Part shown: piece after piece, positions 11,853-24,300 of the stretch | Layout of the letters: the number at the start of each line of letters is the position of its first letter | Position numbering within the stretch: position 1 is the first letter of the stretch | Made by a program: the position numbers and the translations under genes | Notes under the pieces: model-generated | What the model was told of the DNA's origin: nothing | Seen by the model: only the letters and a program-made list of their open reading frames with translations | The model's database searches: none | Assembly: GCA_949361645.1 (NCBI GenBank) | Contig: OX442416.1 | Coordinates: forward strand, 14,087,835 to 14,151,834 | Direction of reading: 5' to 3' | Length of the DNA: 64,000 nt | DNA from: Spongilla lacustris | Lineage: Eukaryota; Porifera; Demospongiae; Spongillida; Spongillidae

Positions 11853-11986
11853 GTGAGGATGACTTTATGGTGGAGGCAGTGGATGATGTGGCAGCAGCAA
11901 GATGGCAGTCCCTGGGCCTGGGCCTGGGGACTAGACCTGCAGAGTTGACTACCCTTTCAGCAGTGTCCCCCTCTCTGCTGACCTAG
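11853..11986 (+). CDS. Possible terminal exon after the RING-like exon
   Basis: After the acceptor TTCCCTCCAG one frame reads GEDDFMVEAVDDVAAARWQS and runs to a TAG at 11984-11986. The acidic composition and the clean acceptor suggest coding sequence, but phase continuity with the exon at 11283-11437 is unproven and I recognise no domain. Confidence 0.3.
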
Positions 11987-12110
11987 TGCACAGTGAAGCT
12001 AGCTCCACTCTAGCTTAGAGGTCAACCAGTAGTTGACGATGATGAACTTGAACCTGCATTGTAGTACATTATATAAATATCAGCTAACAAAATGCATGGG
12101 GTTGGGGGAA

Positions 12111-12112
<2 letters not shown>

Positions 12113-12146
<34 letters not shown>
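12113..12146. repeat. Poly-G tract (more than 30 nt)
   Basis: An almost unbroken G run about 140 bp upstream of the presumed first coding exon of the ankyrin-ROC gene. Other poly-G/C runs of 15 or more occur near 5230, 12850, 13670, 15940, 17365, 18205, 31883, 36786, 48847 and 54690. Confidence 0.95.
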
Positions 12147-12147
<1 letters not shown>

Positions 12148-12284
12148 GTCAGTCTCGTCCCCACCCCGCATGCACAGAGCTAGCAGCGACTCCTGAGCTC
12201 TGACACACACATTGCGCGCGGTTATAATGCCACACCCTATAACGTAACGTTAAATTGTAATTCCCCACAGTGCTCCATCTGATC

Positions 12285-12320
12285 ATGGCGTCGGGCAGCA
12301 GGGAGGATCGCGATCGCGAG
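12285..12320 (+). CDS. Ankyrin-ROC gene exon 1 (start codon)
   Basis: ATG at 12285 begins MASGSREDRDRE and ends in phase 0 at GAG|GTAGGC. It is the only short ATG exon upstream of 13278 that joins in phase, and it sits in a locally CpG-rich stretch. Another 5' exon or start cannot be excluded. Confidence 0.6.
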
Positions 12321-15300
12321 GTAGGCTATGGACATCTCATCTATCTGAGACTCCCCTGACGACAAACATGTATTTTTAAAGATACTTATAAAGTGTTTAG
12401 CTGTGGTATGCGTTAAAAAGCCGGGGATGAATTTGAAGTTTATAAAGTAATTGGGGTAACCCTATTTCTGTATGCCTACTCTAGGCCTAATATCTATGCA
12501 TATATGTGGTGAACGATCGTGCGAGAACCAGTTAGAGAGGAAAGGAAAGAGGAGTGGCTGTCATTAAGAAAGCTAGAGTGCGTGCGCTATAGGAGCATGC
12601 CATTCCTTGGACTATTCCATTATTTAACCGTTACCCCTTCAGATGACAATAACGTATCCTCCCGGGACAATATACAGTATAAAAGCACCCCTGGACAAGC
12701 TTATATTATATCTCGAACCCCCCCGGGACACACTTGTACATGTTAATGCCCCGGCCCTCTGGACAAGCTTTTATTTTATTCCACTCCCCCCTGGACAAGC
12801 TTCTATTATGCCTGAAGTCTAAACCCCTGGGACAGGCCTTTACATGATTCCTCCCCCCCCCCCCCCCCCACCACACACACACACACACACATATTCCCTA
12901 AACCCCGTCATCTGTAGGGGGTGTATAATTAAATAATGGAATAGCCCATTGTACGGGTAACTGTAGTAGTCTGTAAACCTTTTTTGCTACAGATGTTTGC
13001 TTACCTGTCATGTGCTAGCTCGTTGTGGATGACTCCCTAGTAGGCGAAGGCTGTTTGTACAATGGTGGAGGAAAGCCACATTGAAGTTAGGATACAGCAC
13101 CTGACCAGAAGCTTATAACTTCCTATCTGGTGCTGATGTATTTGTTAGCAGGGATTTACCACCATGTTTGCAACAGGGAGTGTATTTCAGTAAAATAAAA
13201 GTCTTCTTTCATTCCATCCAAAGCACAATGTCAAGTGTGTCTATCTTGGTTAGTTGAAAATTGTTCCATACATGCAGGCAAAGCTCATAGAGGCCGCAAA
13301 AGATGGAAGAACTGCAGACATCATTGAGCTGCTCAGACAAGGGGTTAATGTGAATGGTGATGACGTGGTGAGTCATGTGATCAGATCATGTGTACATGTA
13401 CATGTACATGTATGAGTAAAGGTCATGTGTGAATAGTTTAATGTGGGATTCCTAGCCCCGTCCCAGGGTCAAACTTGGTAATCCTATACTTATTTTGTAA
13501 TTTTGCTGATCTAGTCAACTATCTTAGTGGAAGCTCTCTCATAGGGATAGCAGAATGGTTTACCAGTTATTGATTAGCTGGGTTTCCACTAGTGTATGTG
13601 TTTGGTTCCTGAGTGCATTACCGATCTCCATAACCGATGGGGGCGTGTAGTACCAGTGATGGACACACCCCCCCCCCCCCCCCCCAACCAGCCTATGGGC
13701 TTGAGGAGAGGATAGTGTGATGTGTAGATAATGGGATATGTTAATAAATATTGCAAAGCAAACCATTTTTAACATCACCTTCTCCCCAAAACTCCAGTGT
13801 GTACATTGCTCCCCCATAGCCCTTAGCTGGGTAGGAGGAGGGACATAGCCACACCCATACACCCTTGATGCCACGCCCCAGTACTGTCCAAAACATACAT
13901 GTATTTAATATTCATCCTGATGAATAATAATATTGGGCAGTTCATAAAACGCGTAGCTTCAATGAGGCTTTGAGTTAAATCGCTCCTTATATACACCCAC
14001 ATCTGATAAAGATATTGTTTGATATAATGGACAGTTATGTGACTCAAGTCACCAAATTAAAGATGTGGCTTATTACCTTATATGAACTCGGTACCGTTTT
14101 TAATGATGACTTTTAAGGTGTTTTTGAAAACGTTATGTTTCCACAACCATACATCCGTTTCTTGCCAAATTCAAGGAACATATTGTCCCATCGCTCTTAT
14201 GCATATTGTACGATTTTGATGTTATACGTGCACTTCGCTGGCTGTATCCGAGGCCTGATAGGTCCCGGAGGTAAAACGTATCATAACTCCAACACCAAAA
14301 ATAGTTCTAATGCCAAATTTGAATCACTGGTAGGAAAATGGTGTCCAACCAAACGTTGATTTTTCGCAAACCTTTATAGCCTTGGTTCAGGCGAGGCTTA
14401 GTGTCAAACTTAGTGCAGCGGCGAACCATACATACATGCCACACCCCCATTTCTACGTGACGTCACGCGGAATAAACACTGAAGACTTGGTGAGTTCTGG
14501 AAGCGATAGCTTTGATGAAGGATCTGAACTTAAATGAAGATGGCACCAAATCAGACGACGATGGAGCGGGAATATAATCGTGATTTTATTGTCTGCCATT
14601 TTGTTTTCATTCAATTAAGTTTTACCCGAACTTGGCAATGTCAGCCTTTTTTTTTATGAAGCCTCTTTTCTACATAATCACTGACAAATACACTTTTTTA
14701 AAATGTGGAATCGTGCCTTAGCTGGCAATAAATGTTTGACGTCACGTAGAAATGGAGGTGTGGCATGTATGGACATTTCAAAAATGGTTCGCCGCTGCGC
14801 TAAGTTTGACACTAAGCCTCGCCTGAACCAAGGCTATAAAGGTATTGCGAAAAGTCACCGTTTGTTTGGACACCAATTTCCTACCAGTAATTAAAATTTG
14901 GCATTAGAAGTATTTTCGGTGTTGGGAGTTATGATACGTTTTACCTCAGGGCCGGACCTGTCAGGCCTCGGATTCAGCCAGCAGAATGAATCTATAACAT
15001 CAAAATCGTACTACATGTACATAAGGGATGGGGCAATAAGTTTCTTGAATTGGCAAGAAACAAGAAACGGATGTATGGTTGTGGAAATATAACGTTTTCA
15101 AAAACACCTTAAAAGTCACCATTAAAAACGGTACGAGTTCATATATACCACATCTTTAGTTACCTTTCATGCAGCAGATTATGCACACTGATAGGGTGCA
15201 TGGGTACAAATGCTACAAAACCTATTAATCACTAATCAATTCAATCCCTTCACGTCTGGTGCAGCTTATTTGGAGGTGTGGGATCATGTATTATGCAATA

Positions 15301-18300
15301 CAAACAAGGTCCTGGGGGGAGAAGCCAGCAAAACATAGGTTTGGTAGGCTGTTTACAACAAAAGAGCTGTATGGGGTGGTCCAGGAAACTCTGGGGGGAG
15401 CATTGTAGGCACTAATCACCATACCAGTACATGTACATGTAGTGCATTTCAGTGAGAGTGTGCAGCATGCACTGAAGGCTAACTGTAGCTGGTAGTAAAT
15501 TGTTACCATAACAGGTCCTGGCTGTACCAGACTGTTTCAAACATCAAGCCCAGCTGTAGTCAGCTTTCAGTGCACTTGTAAAATGGGCAGTTACGTAATT
15601 AATGTTTAACCCCCTAGTGGTTATTTCCTAATTCGGTTAGCAATAGTAAATAACCACTAGGGGGTTAAATGTTAAATCTCTCACTGACAGTTTTACAAGT
15701 GTCTAGCGATTATGTGTGAGATCTCAGTGAAGTTCTTTAGCTGGGAGGAATATATCAATGCTACTCTCGTGTAAATCCGAAACGAAACGTGATGGGCGTA
15801 GGGTGGTACTCCCTACGCCCCCTTTTTTGATCCCTTGTATCTTTTTTTTTATGTCCGATTTTTATTTTTAAGGCAGATTCGTTATCCTCTTGTTAAGCTC
15901 TACAAAATTGGACAATGGGGTCCATACAGTTTTTCTTGCCCCCCCCCCCCCCCCCTCGCCTTATATACACCCACATTCCATGTCACATGATAATTTTCAT
16001 GATGTCATCCATCATGAATAATTAATGACAGGGGAGCTCATAATGGTGGCCTCTGATAAAGATATTGTTTGATACAAAAAGACAGTTAAACTGCTGGGTG
16101 TGAGGGTTGTGGTCATCTATATCCAATAGTTGTTCATCAATAGAGCCCACCATCTACTATGTTGGCCCTACTCTGAGGTCCCTTCTCCCTCTTTTTTTCT
16201 ACTCCTCACAATATCAGCACATTTCTCTGTTAATGGTTATATACTTGGATTTTAATATTTAAAAATGGAATCATATGCTGATTTAGAGGAATGGGAACGA
16301 GGTACACGCCCACTATCCATGGCGGAGGTGTGTCACCTGTGGTAGATCAGTTCTGTTGTTAGAGCATGTGTGTTGTTTGTATGCAGTGATGGCAGAGATG
16401 GGATGGGTTGGTTGTATCTGACATACAGGATGGTTGGACCTCTCTGATGTGGGCTTCAAAGGGGGGACATGTGGAGTGCGTCAAGATGCTACTTGAGGGT
16501 GGTGCCCAGGCCAACCAGCAGAAAAATGTGAGTGGTTACAGACTAGTGCAATGTCTTGTTGGTGATGTGTATCCTTGTGATATGTGTGGGCTGTGGCAGT
16601 GATCTGTGAGTAGAATATTGTGTGCATTGGAACATGTTGGCCATGTGGAGATGCATGCTGTGAATTTGTATGGTATCAGAGTTGGAGGCAGAAGTATGTG
16701 GTGAAGTGTGTGATTTGTGTGTGAGGGCATGTGTGTTTGTGTGCAATGAACCATGGGAGGAGGAAGTGACATTGGATGATGTAATGAAGATGCCAGGTGA
16801 TGTGTAGGCCTGGGGATGAGGGTGTTGAGGCAAGGTGCATGACATAAGTGATGTGCTAAAATGTAGTATGATGTTGTTGGGAATGAGTGGTCATGATTGA
16901 TATACCAGTATGCTACAAGGCTGACCTGTCATAGACCAATATACCCATTCATGGGCATGGGAAACATGATAAAGAGACCATAAGCATAGATTAGATTGTA
17001 TAGTACATGTACATGTATGTAAACTTCCTCTGTACCACAGCCATAACATATGTACATGCACACTAAAAAAACACCTACATGTACATGTATCTTTGGTATC
17101 ATATATGAAGTGGGGTGTGTACATTTGTATCATGGGATGTGTTGATAGTGTGATATGTGTATAGTGAGATGTGTTGATAGTGTGATATGTGTATAGTGAG
17201 ATGTGTGGGTGTTGGGATGATGAGGGGATATGTTTGGATAGTGGTAAGTGAGAATAGTGAGATGACTTATGTGGGTAGTGGGATGTGATACATGTACATG
17301 TATGTGTTAGGTGGAATGTGCAAGCCTATAGGCCAAAGGGTGGGGGTAGGTAGGTTCTGTTGCCCCCCCCCCCCCCCCCCCCCCCCCGGCTTGTCCAAAC
17401 TAGTTCTGTATTCTGCATGCCATGAAAATAATTTACATTTATTTCTGATGAATTGTGTAAAAATGGAAACTTATACCGGTGTATGTATATACATGTGTAA
17501 CTATAGCAAGCGTGAGATAACTTTATTAACACTACCAACAGGACATCCAATCTAAATGGCCCATGGCCCACAACAAACTGCAGTGGCTTAACAGGGGGGA
17601 GGGGTCCGCCCCCTCCCTGCAAAGCGGTTTCTGACTATCTGGTTTGCAAGTTGTGAGTCTAACTTTCCCGATCTATGATAGTTAGTCAGTCTCACAACTC
17701 ACAAGCCAGACCTACGTCATTATTAAATGGGAACATGAGCTGGGCTGGTTGGTCCCCAGTCCATTCTAATATGTGCTATTTATTACCAAAGTGCATCAGG
17801 CTTCAATGCGAGACTATAGGAAAGTCTGGAAGCAAGTATTTCTTGTTGTATTTATACTACATCTTAGGTATTCTACCTACATGTATAGTTTTGGTCAGTG
17901 CAATTATGCAAAGTTTTGTGACTTAAAAATTGCAAAAGTTGCAGAGCGGTTGGTGCTCTGCCCCAGGCCCTGATGAGGGAGCATACAGTGCTCCCCCATA
18001 CCCCCTAGCTGGGTGGGAGGGGTGCCCCCCTCCTACACCCACCCTCACTATGTACATGTAGTTAGCTCTGCCTCATTCCTTTCCCCCCCCCCTCCTACAC
18101 CCACCCCCACTACATGTACGTACTTAGCTCTGCCCTCATTCCTTTCCCCCCCTCCCCACTACATGTACGTACTTAGCTCTGCCCTCGTTCCTTTCCCAAA
18201 CCCCCCCCCCCCCCCCCCTCATCTCCTGACCAGCCTATGATATTAGATATTATTAATAAATATTACAAAGCAAACCGTTTTTAACATCAGCTTCTCCCCA

Positions 18301-21300
18301 AAACTCCAATGTGTACGTTGCTCCCCCATACCAGCTGGGTAGGAGGAGGAACATAGCTACACCCATACACCCTTGATGCCACGCCCCTTTCAGTACTGTC
18401 ACAAACATATTAAGTATTTATCCTGATAAATAATGATATTGAGCAGTTCATAAAACCTGTAGCTTCAATGAGGCTTTCAGTTAAATAGCTCCTTATATAC
18501 ACCTACATTCCATGTCACGTAATAATTTTCATGATGTCATCCATCATGAATAATTAATGATCAGGGGAGCTCATAATGGTGGCCTCTGATAAAGATATTG
18601 TTTGATATAATGGACAGTTAAACTGCTGGGTGTGAGGGTTGTGGTCATTTACATCCAATAGTTGTCCATCAATAGAGCCCACCATCTACTATGTTGGCCC
18701 TTCTCTGAGGTCCCTTCTCCCTCTTTTTTTCTACTCCTCACAATATCCTCACACTTCTCTGTTGATGGTTATATACTTGGATTTTAATATTTATAAATGA
18801 AATAATATGCTGATTTAGTGGAATGGGAACGAGGTACACGCCCACTGTCCATGGCGGAGGTGTGTGACCTGTGGTAGGTCAGTTCTGTTATTAGAGCATG
18901 TGTGTTGTCTGTGTGCAGTGATGGCAGAGATGGATTGGTTGTATCTGACCTTCCTGGTACACTATGATATATCGTTTCCTCATTCAGGGCAGTTGGACCT
19001 CGCTGATGTGTGCATCATATGGGGGACATGTGGAGTGCGTCAAGATGCTACTTGAGGGTGGTGCCCACGCCAACCAGCAGAACAATGTGAGTGGTTACAG
19101 ACTAGTGCAATGTCTTGTTGGTGATGTGTATCCTTGTGATATGTATGGACTGTGGCAGTGATCTGTGAGTAGAATATTGTGTGCATTGGAACATGCTGGC
19201 CTAGTGGAGATGCATGGTGTGAATTTGTATGGCTTCAGAGATGGAGGCAGAAGTATGGGGTGAAGTGTGTTATTGGTGTGTGAGGGCATGTGTGTTTGTG
19301 TGCAATGAACCATGGGAGGAGGAAGTGACATTGGATGATGTAATGAAGATGCCAGGTGATGTGTTGGCCTGGGGATGAGGCTGTTGAGGCCAGGTGCATG
19401 ACATAAGTGATGTGCTAAAATGTAGTATGATGGTACCACATGTTGGGAATGAGTGGTCATGATTGATGTATGCTACATGGCTGACCTGTCATAGACCAAT
19501 ATACCCATTCATGGGCATGGGAAACATGATAAAGTGACCATAAATATACTTCCTCTGTACCACAACCATAACACATGTACATGCCAACTAAACAAACTAT
19601 CTTTGGTATCATATAGAATGTACATGTATGAAGTGGGGTGTGTATCATGGGATGTGTTTATAGTGTAGATAGTGTGATATGTGTATAGTGAGATGTGTGA
19701 GTGTTGGGATGATGAGGGGAGATGTTTGGATGGTGGCAAGTGAGAATAGTGAGATGACTAATGTGGGTAGTGGGATGTGATACATGTACATGTATGTGTT
19801 AGGTGGGATGTGCAAGCCTATAGGCTGAGGGGTGGGTGTTAGGTAGTTTCGGTCGCCCCCCCCCCTCCCCCCCCCCACGGCTTGTCCAAACTACTTCTGC
19901 ATTCTGCATGCCATGAAAATAATTTATTCATTTCTGATGAATCAGTACATGTATATAACTATAGCAAGCGTGAGATAACTTTATTAACACTACCAACGGG
20001 ACATCCAATCTAAACGGCCCATGGCCCACAACAAACTGCAGTGGCTTAACAGGGCGGAGGGGTCCACCCCCTCCCTGCCTAGCGGTTCGTGACTATCTGG
20101 TTTGCAAGTTGTGAGTCTAACTTTCCCAATCTATAATAGTTAGTCAGTCTCACAACTCACAAGCCAGAGACCTACGTCATTATTAAACGAGAACATGAGT
20201 TGGGCTGCTTGGTCCCCAGTCCATTGTAATATGTACTATTTATTAACAAAGTGCATCAAGCTTAAATGCGAGACTATAGGAAAGTCTGGAAGCAAGTATT
20301 TTTTGTTGTATTTATACTACATTATAGGTATTCTACCTATAGTTTTAGTTCAATTATGCAAAGTTTTGTGACTTTAAAATTGCAAAAGTTGCAGAGCGGT
20401 TGGTGCTCTGCCCCAGGCCCTGATGAGGGAGCATACAGTGCTCCCTCATACCCCCTAGCTGCATGGGTGGGAGGGGTGCCCTCTCCTACACCAACCCCCA
20501 CTACGTACTTAGCTCTGCCCTCAATGCTTTCCCAAACCCCTCCCCTCATCTCCTGACCAGCGTATGGGCCTGATGAGAGGATGATGTGATGTGTGGATAT
20601 TACATACATATTATGAATGTAGCTTAGTATTTAGTTTCTTGCATTATGTTCCTCAAATAATGTATTATATTAGGATGATATCTGTGTATTTAAAATGTAT
20701 GTATACCCTGTTTATTATTATTATTTTATTTTTTATTTTTTTGTTAAATGATAACTGGGACAGTTCACGCGAAAATGATAACTCGCTTTTATAATTATAA
20801 TGTTATAAAATTTCCTTATGTTTGAATCGCTATAACTTCCCAACGGTTTATCGATTTGTACTGTTCGTTAATTTTTATGCCATCCGTTACGGAGATACAA
20901 TTGAACAAACTACGTGCACTTTTTCCCGCTTGATACGCGCCAATGTTATCATCCCCGCCTCCCATACATTGAGCGGGACGCGGTTTGCCAAAATCATTGG
21001 CGCGAATCGAGCGGGAAAAGTGGACGTACTTTGTTCAAATGTATCTCCGTAACGGATGGTATAAAAATTAACAAACAGAACAAATCGATAGGTATAGGAC
21101 CGCTCTACCTACAAACCGAATTTGAAGCGATTTGATTACTCCTACAGAAAGTTATGGCGGGTTTGAACCCGGTGGGGTATAAAACGTTGCAGTACTGGTA
21201 CGGAGCACGTGCGAGACACCAAAATATATTTTACCATAGAGAAATGGTGTGGTATGAAGTGTTGTAAATACGAAGTAGATAGCCTAAACTGTTGGGAAGT

Positions 21301-24300
21301 TATAGCGATTCAAACATAAGGAAATTTTATAACATTATAATTATAAAAGCGAGTTATCATTTTCGCGTGAACTGTCCCAACTGATACAATAATACATATA
21401 TCACGAATGGAAATTATTATTAAATATAATATGCTACTACCTACTGTACTTTACCTAACACGAACAGTTTACAGAGAGCGGGATAGGATGGCTCGGGAAT
21501 TTGCTCTTACAAGGGCCAAACTGAATCTTCCAAGGATCTCATTGCTCATGAGTGACTTGGGACGTCCCTGCCTAGTGGACAAACGGGTGGCAAGCCTTGA
21601 TAGTGCTTGTATAGCCTCAGTACCCCAACATCCATACGTCTCCACCACAAGAGGGATACATGCCCAGCCTAGTTCCCTGCACCTTTCATCATTTACTCGA
21701 TGCTTGCGGATCGGGGCAGCCAAGGCAGCTGAACCTGCTGTCACACACACTTCTTGAAAAATTTGTGCATTTAGCGTTGATGTGACAGGCAGGTCAAAAG
21801 CTGCTGGCTTACCCAGGACCCAGTTTGGAACAAGAACATCAGCTGGACGAGTACGATCCCTAGTCCACCCACCCATCTCTAGTTGTGGAGCAAGACACGC
21901 AGAGTGACAAAAATCATTGAAGATGTCTCTCAACTTGTTATGACGAGAGACATCACCTCCCAACTTGCAACACAGAGCATGATGGCCATAACCATCCAAG
22001 GCAGCTTTACATTGAGAGCAACTTTGACCTTGAGCAACTGGGATCCCGAGCCACCATTTTATCGCCACCTGGAACTCAGAAGGCTCCAAGTGAAGGCCCA
22101 TGCTAGGGGATGGAGTAACAGATAGCCAAGCTGAGGCATGGGGTGATGAAATCGATAATAGACGAGCCCTGTCGATTGGAGTGGAGTTATCAAAAAGTTT
22201 CTTGAACTGACAATCCTCAATTTTGTTTGACAGGAACTTCGAGTGAATGTGGAACAGCAGTTGTCAATAGAATCAGGAGTAAGTGAATCAAGTGGATCAA
22301 CAAGGTTGTTATAAAGGTCTATAGAGTTGTGCAAGTACCTACAAACCTCATAAGATAAGCCTGAATTGACAGCTGAGGCTAAATATGCTGCAGGAGAGTG
22401 GTAGGAGACATGACGCAAGCCTAGACCACCCCGACTTAGACTAAGTTGTGCCTGCTGCCATGTGAAGTCAGGAGTGTCTACTGCAGTGCACTCCGCAAAA
22501 CACTGCCGCACCTCATCATCAAACAGACTGAGGGCATCACCAGCTAAAGAAGGTGGGATAGTTCTGGCCAGATGTATCAGCCTACAAAACCCTCCACATT
22601 GACGGAGTAGAAGCATAGCTATATGAGGATCTGAAGAACCTACGTGAGCTAAGTGCTGGAGCAACATGGAAGCGTCTGTACGCTTTTGAGCAATATACTT
22701 GGCACAAAACAAAAAATCTCCTATTGGAGCCCCAAGTATTTCGAAATGAGGCACATTGGATTTTTTTATTTCATCTGGGAACCTACTTAGGTCATTGACG
22801 CTGAATAATTCACATTTGGACAAATTGATATGAAGACCGAGAGGAGGTCCCAAGTCTTTTATGATAGAAAGCACACGTAAAACTGCAGAGATGGGACTAG
22901 CCACAACACCATCATCTATATACCACCTATGAAACAACAGAGAGGCACACTCAGTGTCAGTAGCAATGTCACAAACTACCTGATGCAAAACCAGACAGAA
23001 AAGCAGAGGGCCCAAGGGATCTCCCTGCTGGACACCAGACTCAGATGTAATGGAACCTAGAGTGTGCCATAGTATAGGGTATTGCCCATAACACCAAGTA
23101 GACCATGACAACAGTTCTGGGAAATGGAGATTAATTGTATTTTTATGTCAGTTTTATTAATAAATATTACAAAGCAAACCATTTGTAACATCAGCTTCTC
23201 CCCAAAACTCCAATGTGTACATTGCTCCCCCATACCCCATAGCTGGGTAGGAGGAGGAACATAGCCACACCCTGATACCATGCCCTATTTGGTTCTGTCC
23301 AAACCATATTTATCCTGATAAATAGTAATATTTGGCAGTTCATAAAACCTTTAGCTTCAATGAAGCTTTGAGTTTAAATAGCTCCTTATATACACACACA
23401 GTCCATATCACATGATGATGTCATCCTTCATGAATAATTAATGATCAGGGGAGCTCATAATGGTGGCCTCAAAAAAAGATATTGTTTGATATAATGGACA
23501 GTTAAACTGCTGGGTGGTCATCTACATCCAAAAGTTGTCCTTCAATAGAGCCCACCATCTAATATGTTGGCCCTACTCTGAGGTCCCTTCTCCCTCTTTT
23601 CTTCTACTCCTCACAATATCCTCACATTTCTCTGTTAATGGTTATATACTTGGATTTTAATATTTAAAAATGGAATCATACGCTGATTTAGAGGAATGGG
23701 AACGAGGTGCACGCCCACTGTCCATGGCGGAGGTGTGTGACCTGTGGTAGGTCAGTTCTGTTGTTAGAGCATGTGTGTTGTCTGTGTGCAGTGATGGCAG
23801 AGATGGGTTGGTTGTATCTGACCTTCCTGGTACACTATGATATGTCATTTCCTCATACAGAAAGGTTGGACCTCTCTGATGTGGGCATCAGGGGGGGGAA
23901 GTGTGAAGTGCGTCAAGATGCTACTTGAGGGTGGTGCCCAGGCCAACCAGCAGAACATTGTGAGTGGTTACAGACTAGTGCAATGTCTTGTTGGTGATGT
24001 GTATCCTTGTGATATGTGTGGGCTGTGGCAGTGATCTGTGAGTAGAATATTGTGTGCATTGGGACATGTTGGCCATGTGGAGATGCATGGTGTGAATTTG
24101 TTAGGCTTCGGAGATGGAGGCAGAAGTATGTGTGATAGGTGTGTGGGTTATGTGCAATGAACCATGGTAGGAGGAAGTGACATTGGATGATGTAATGAAG
24201 ATGCCAGGTGATGTGTTGGCCTGGGGATGAGGGTGCTGAGGCCATGTGCATGACATAAGTGATGTGCTAAAATGTAGTATGATGGTACCACATGTTGGGA

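Larger units (their letters stand above)
13685..18230 (+). repeat. Tandem block unit 1 (carries ankyrin exon 3)
   Basis: First of four related intron-exon blocks. Landmarks shared by the units: AACCATTTTTAACATCA-type sequence near the start, GAGCTCATAATGGTGGCCTC, the 99-nt ankyrin exon, an inverted pair around TTGCAAGTTGTGAG/CTCACAACTCACAA, a C-rich tract before GGCTTGTCCAAACT, and TGACCAGCCTATG at the end. This unit is about 2 kb longer because of the fold-back element at 14058-15158 and further inserts up to 15960. Confidence 0.85.

Noticed and set aside
15794..15828. Bacterial-type terminator
   Set aside because: The hairpin plus T6 form is present, but it lies within a spliced animal gene intron and no bacterial gene surrounds it.
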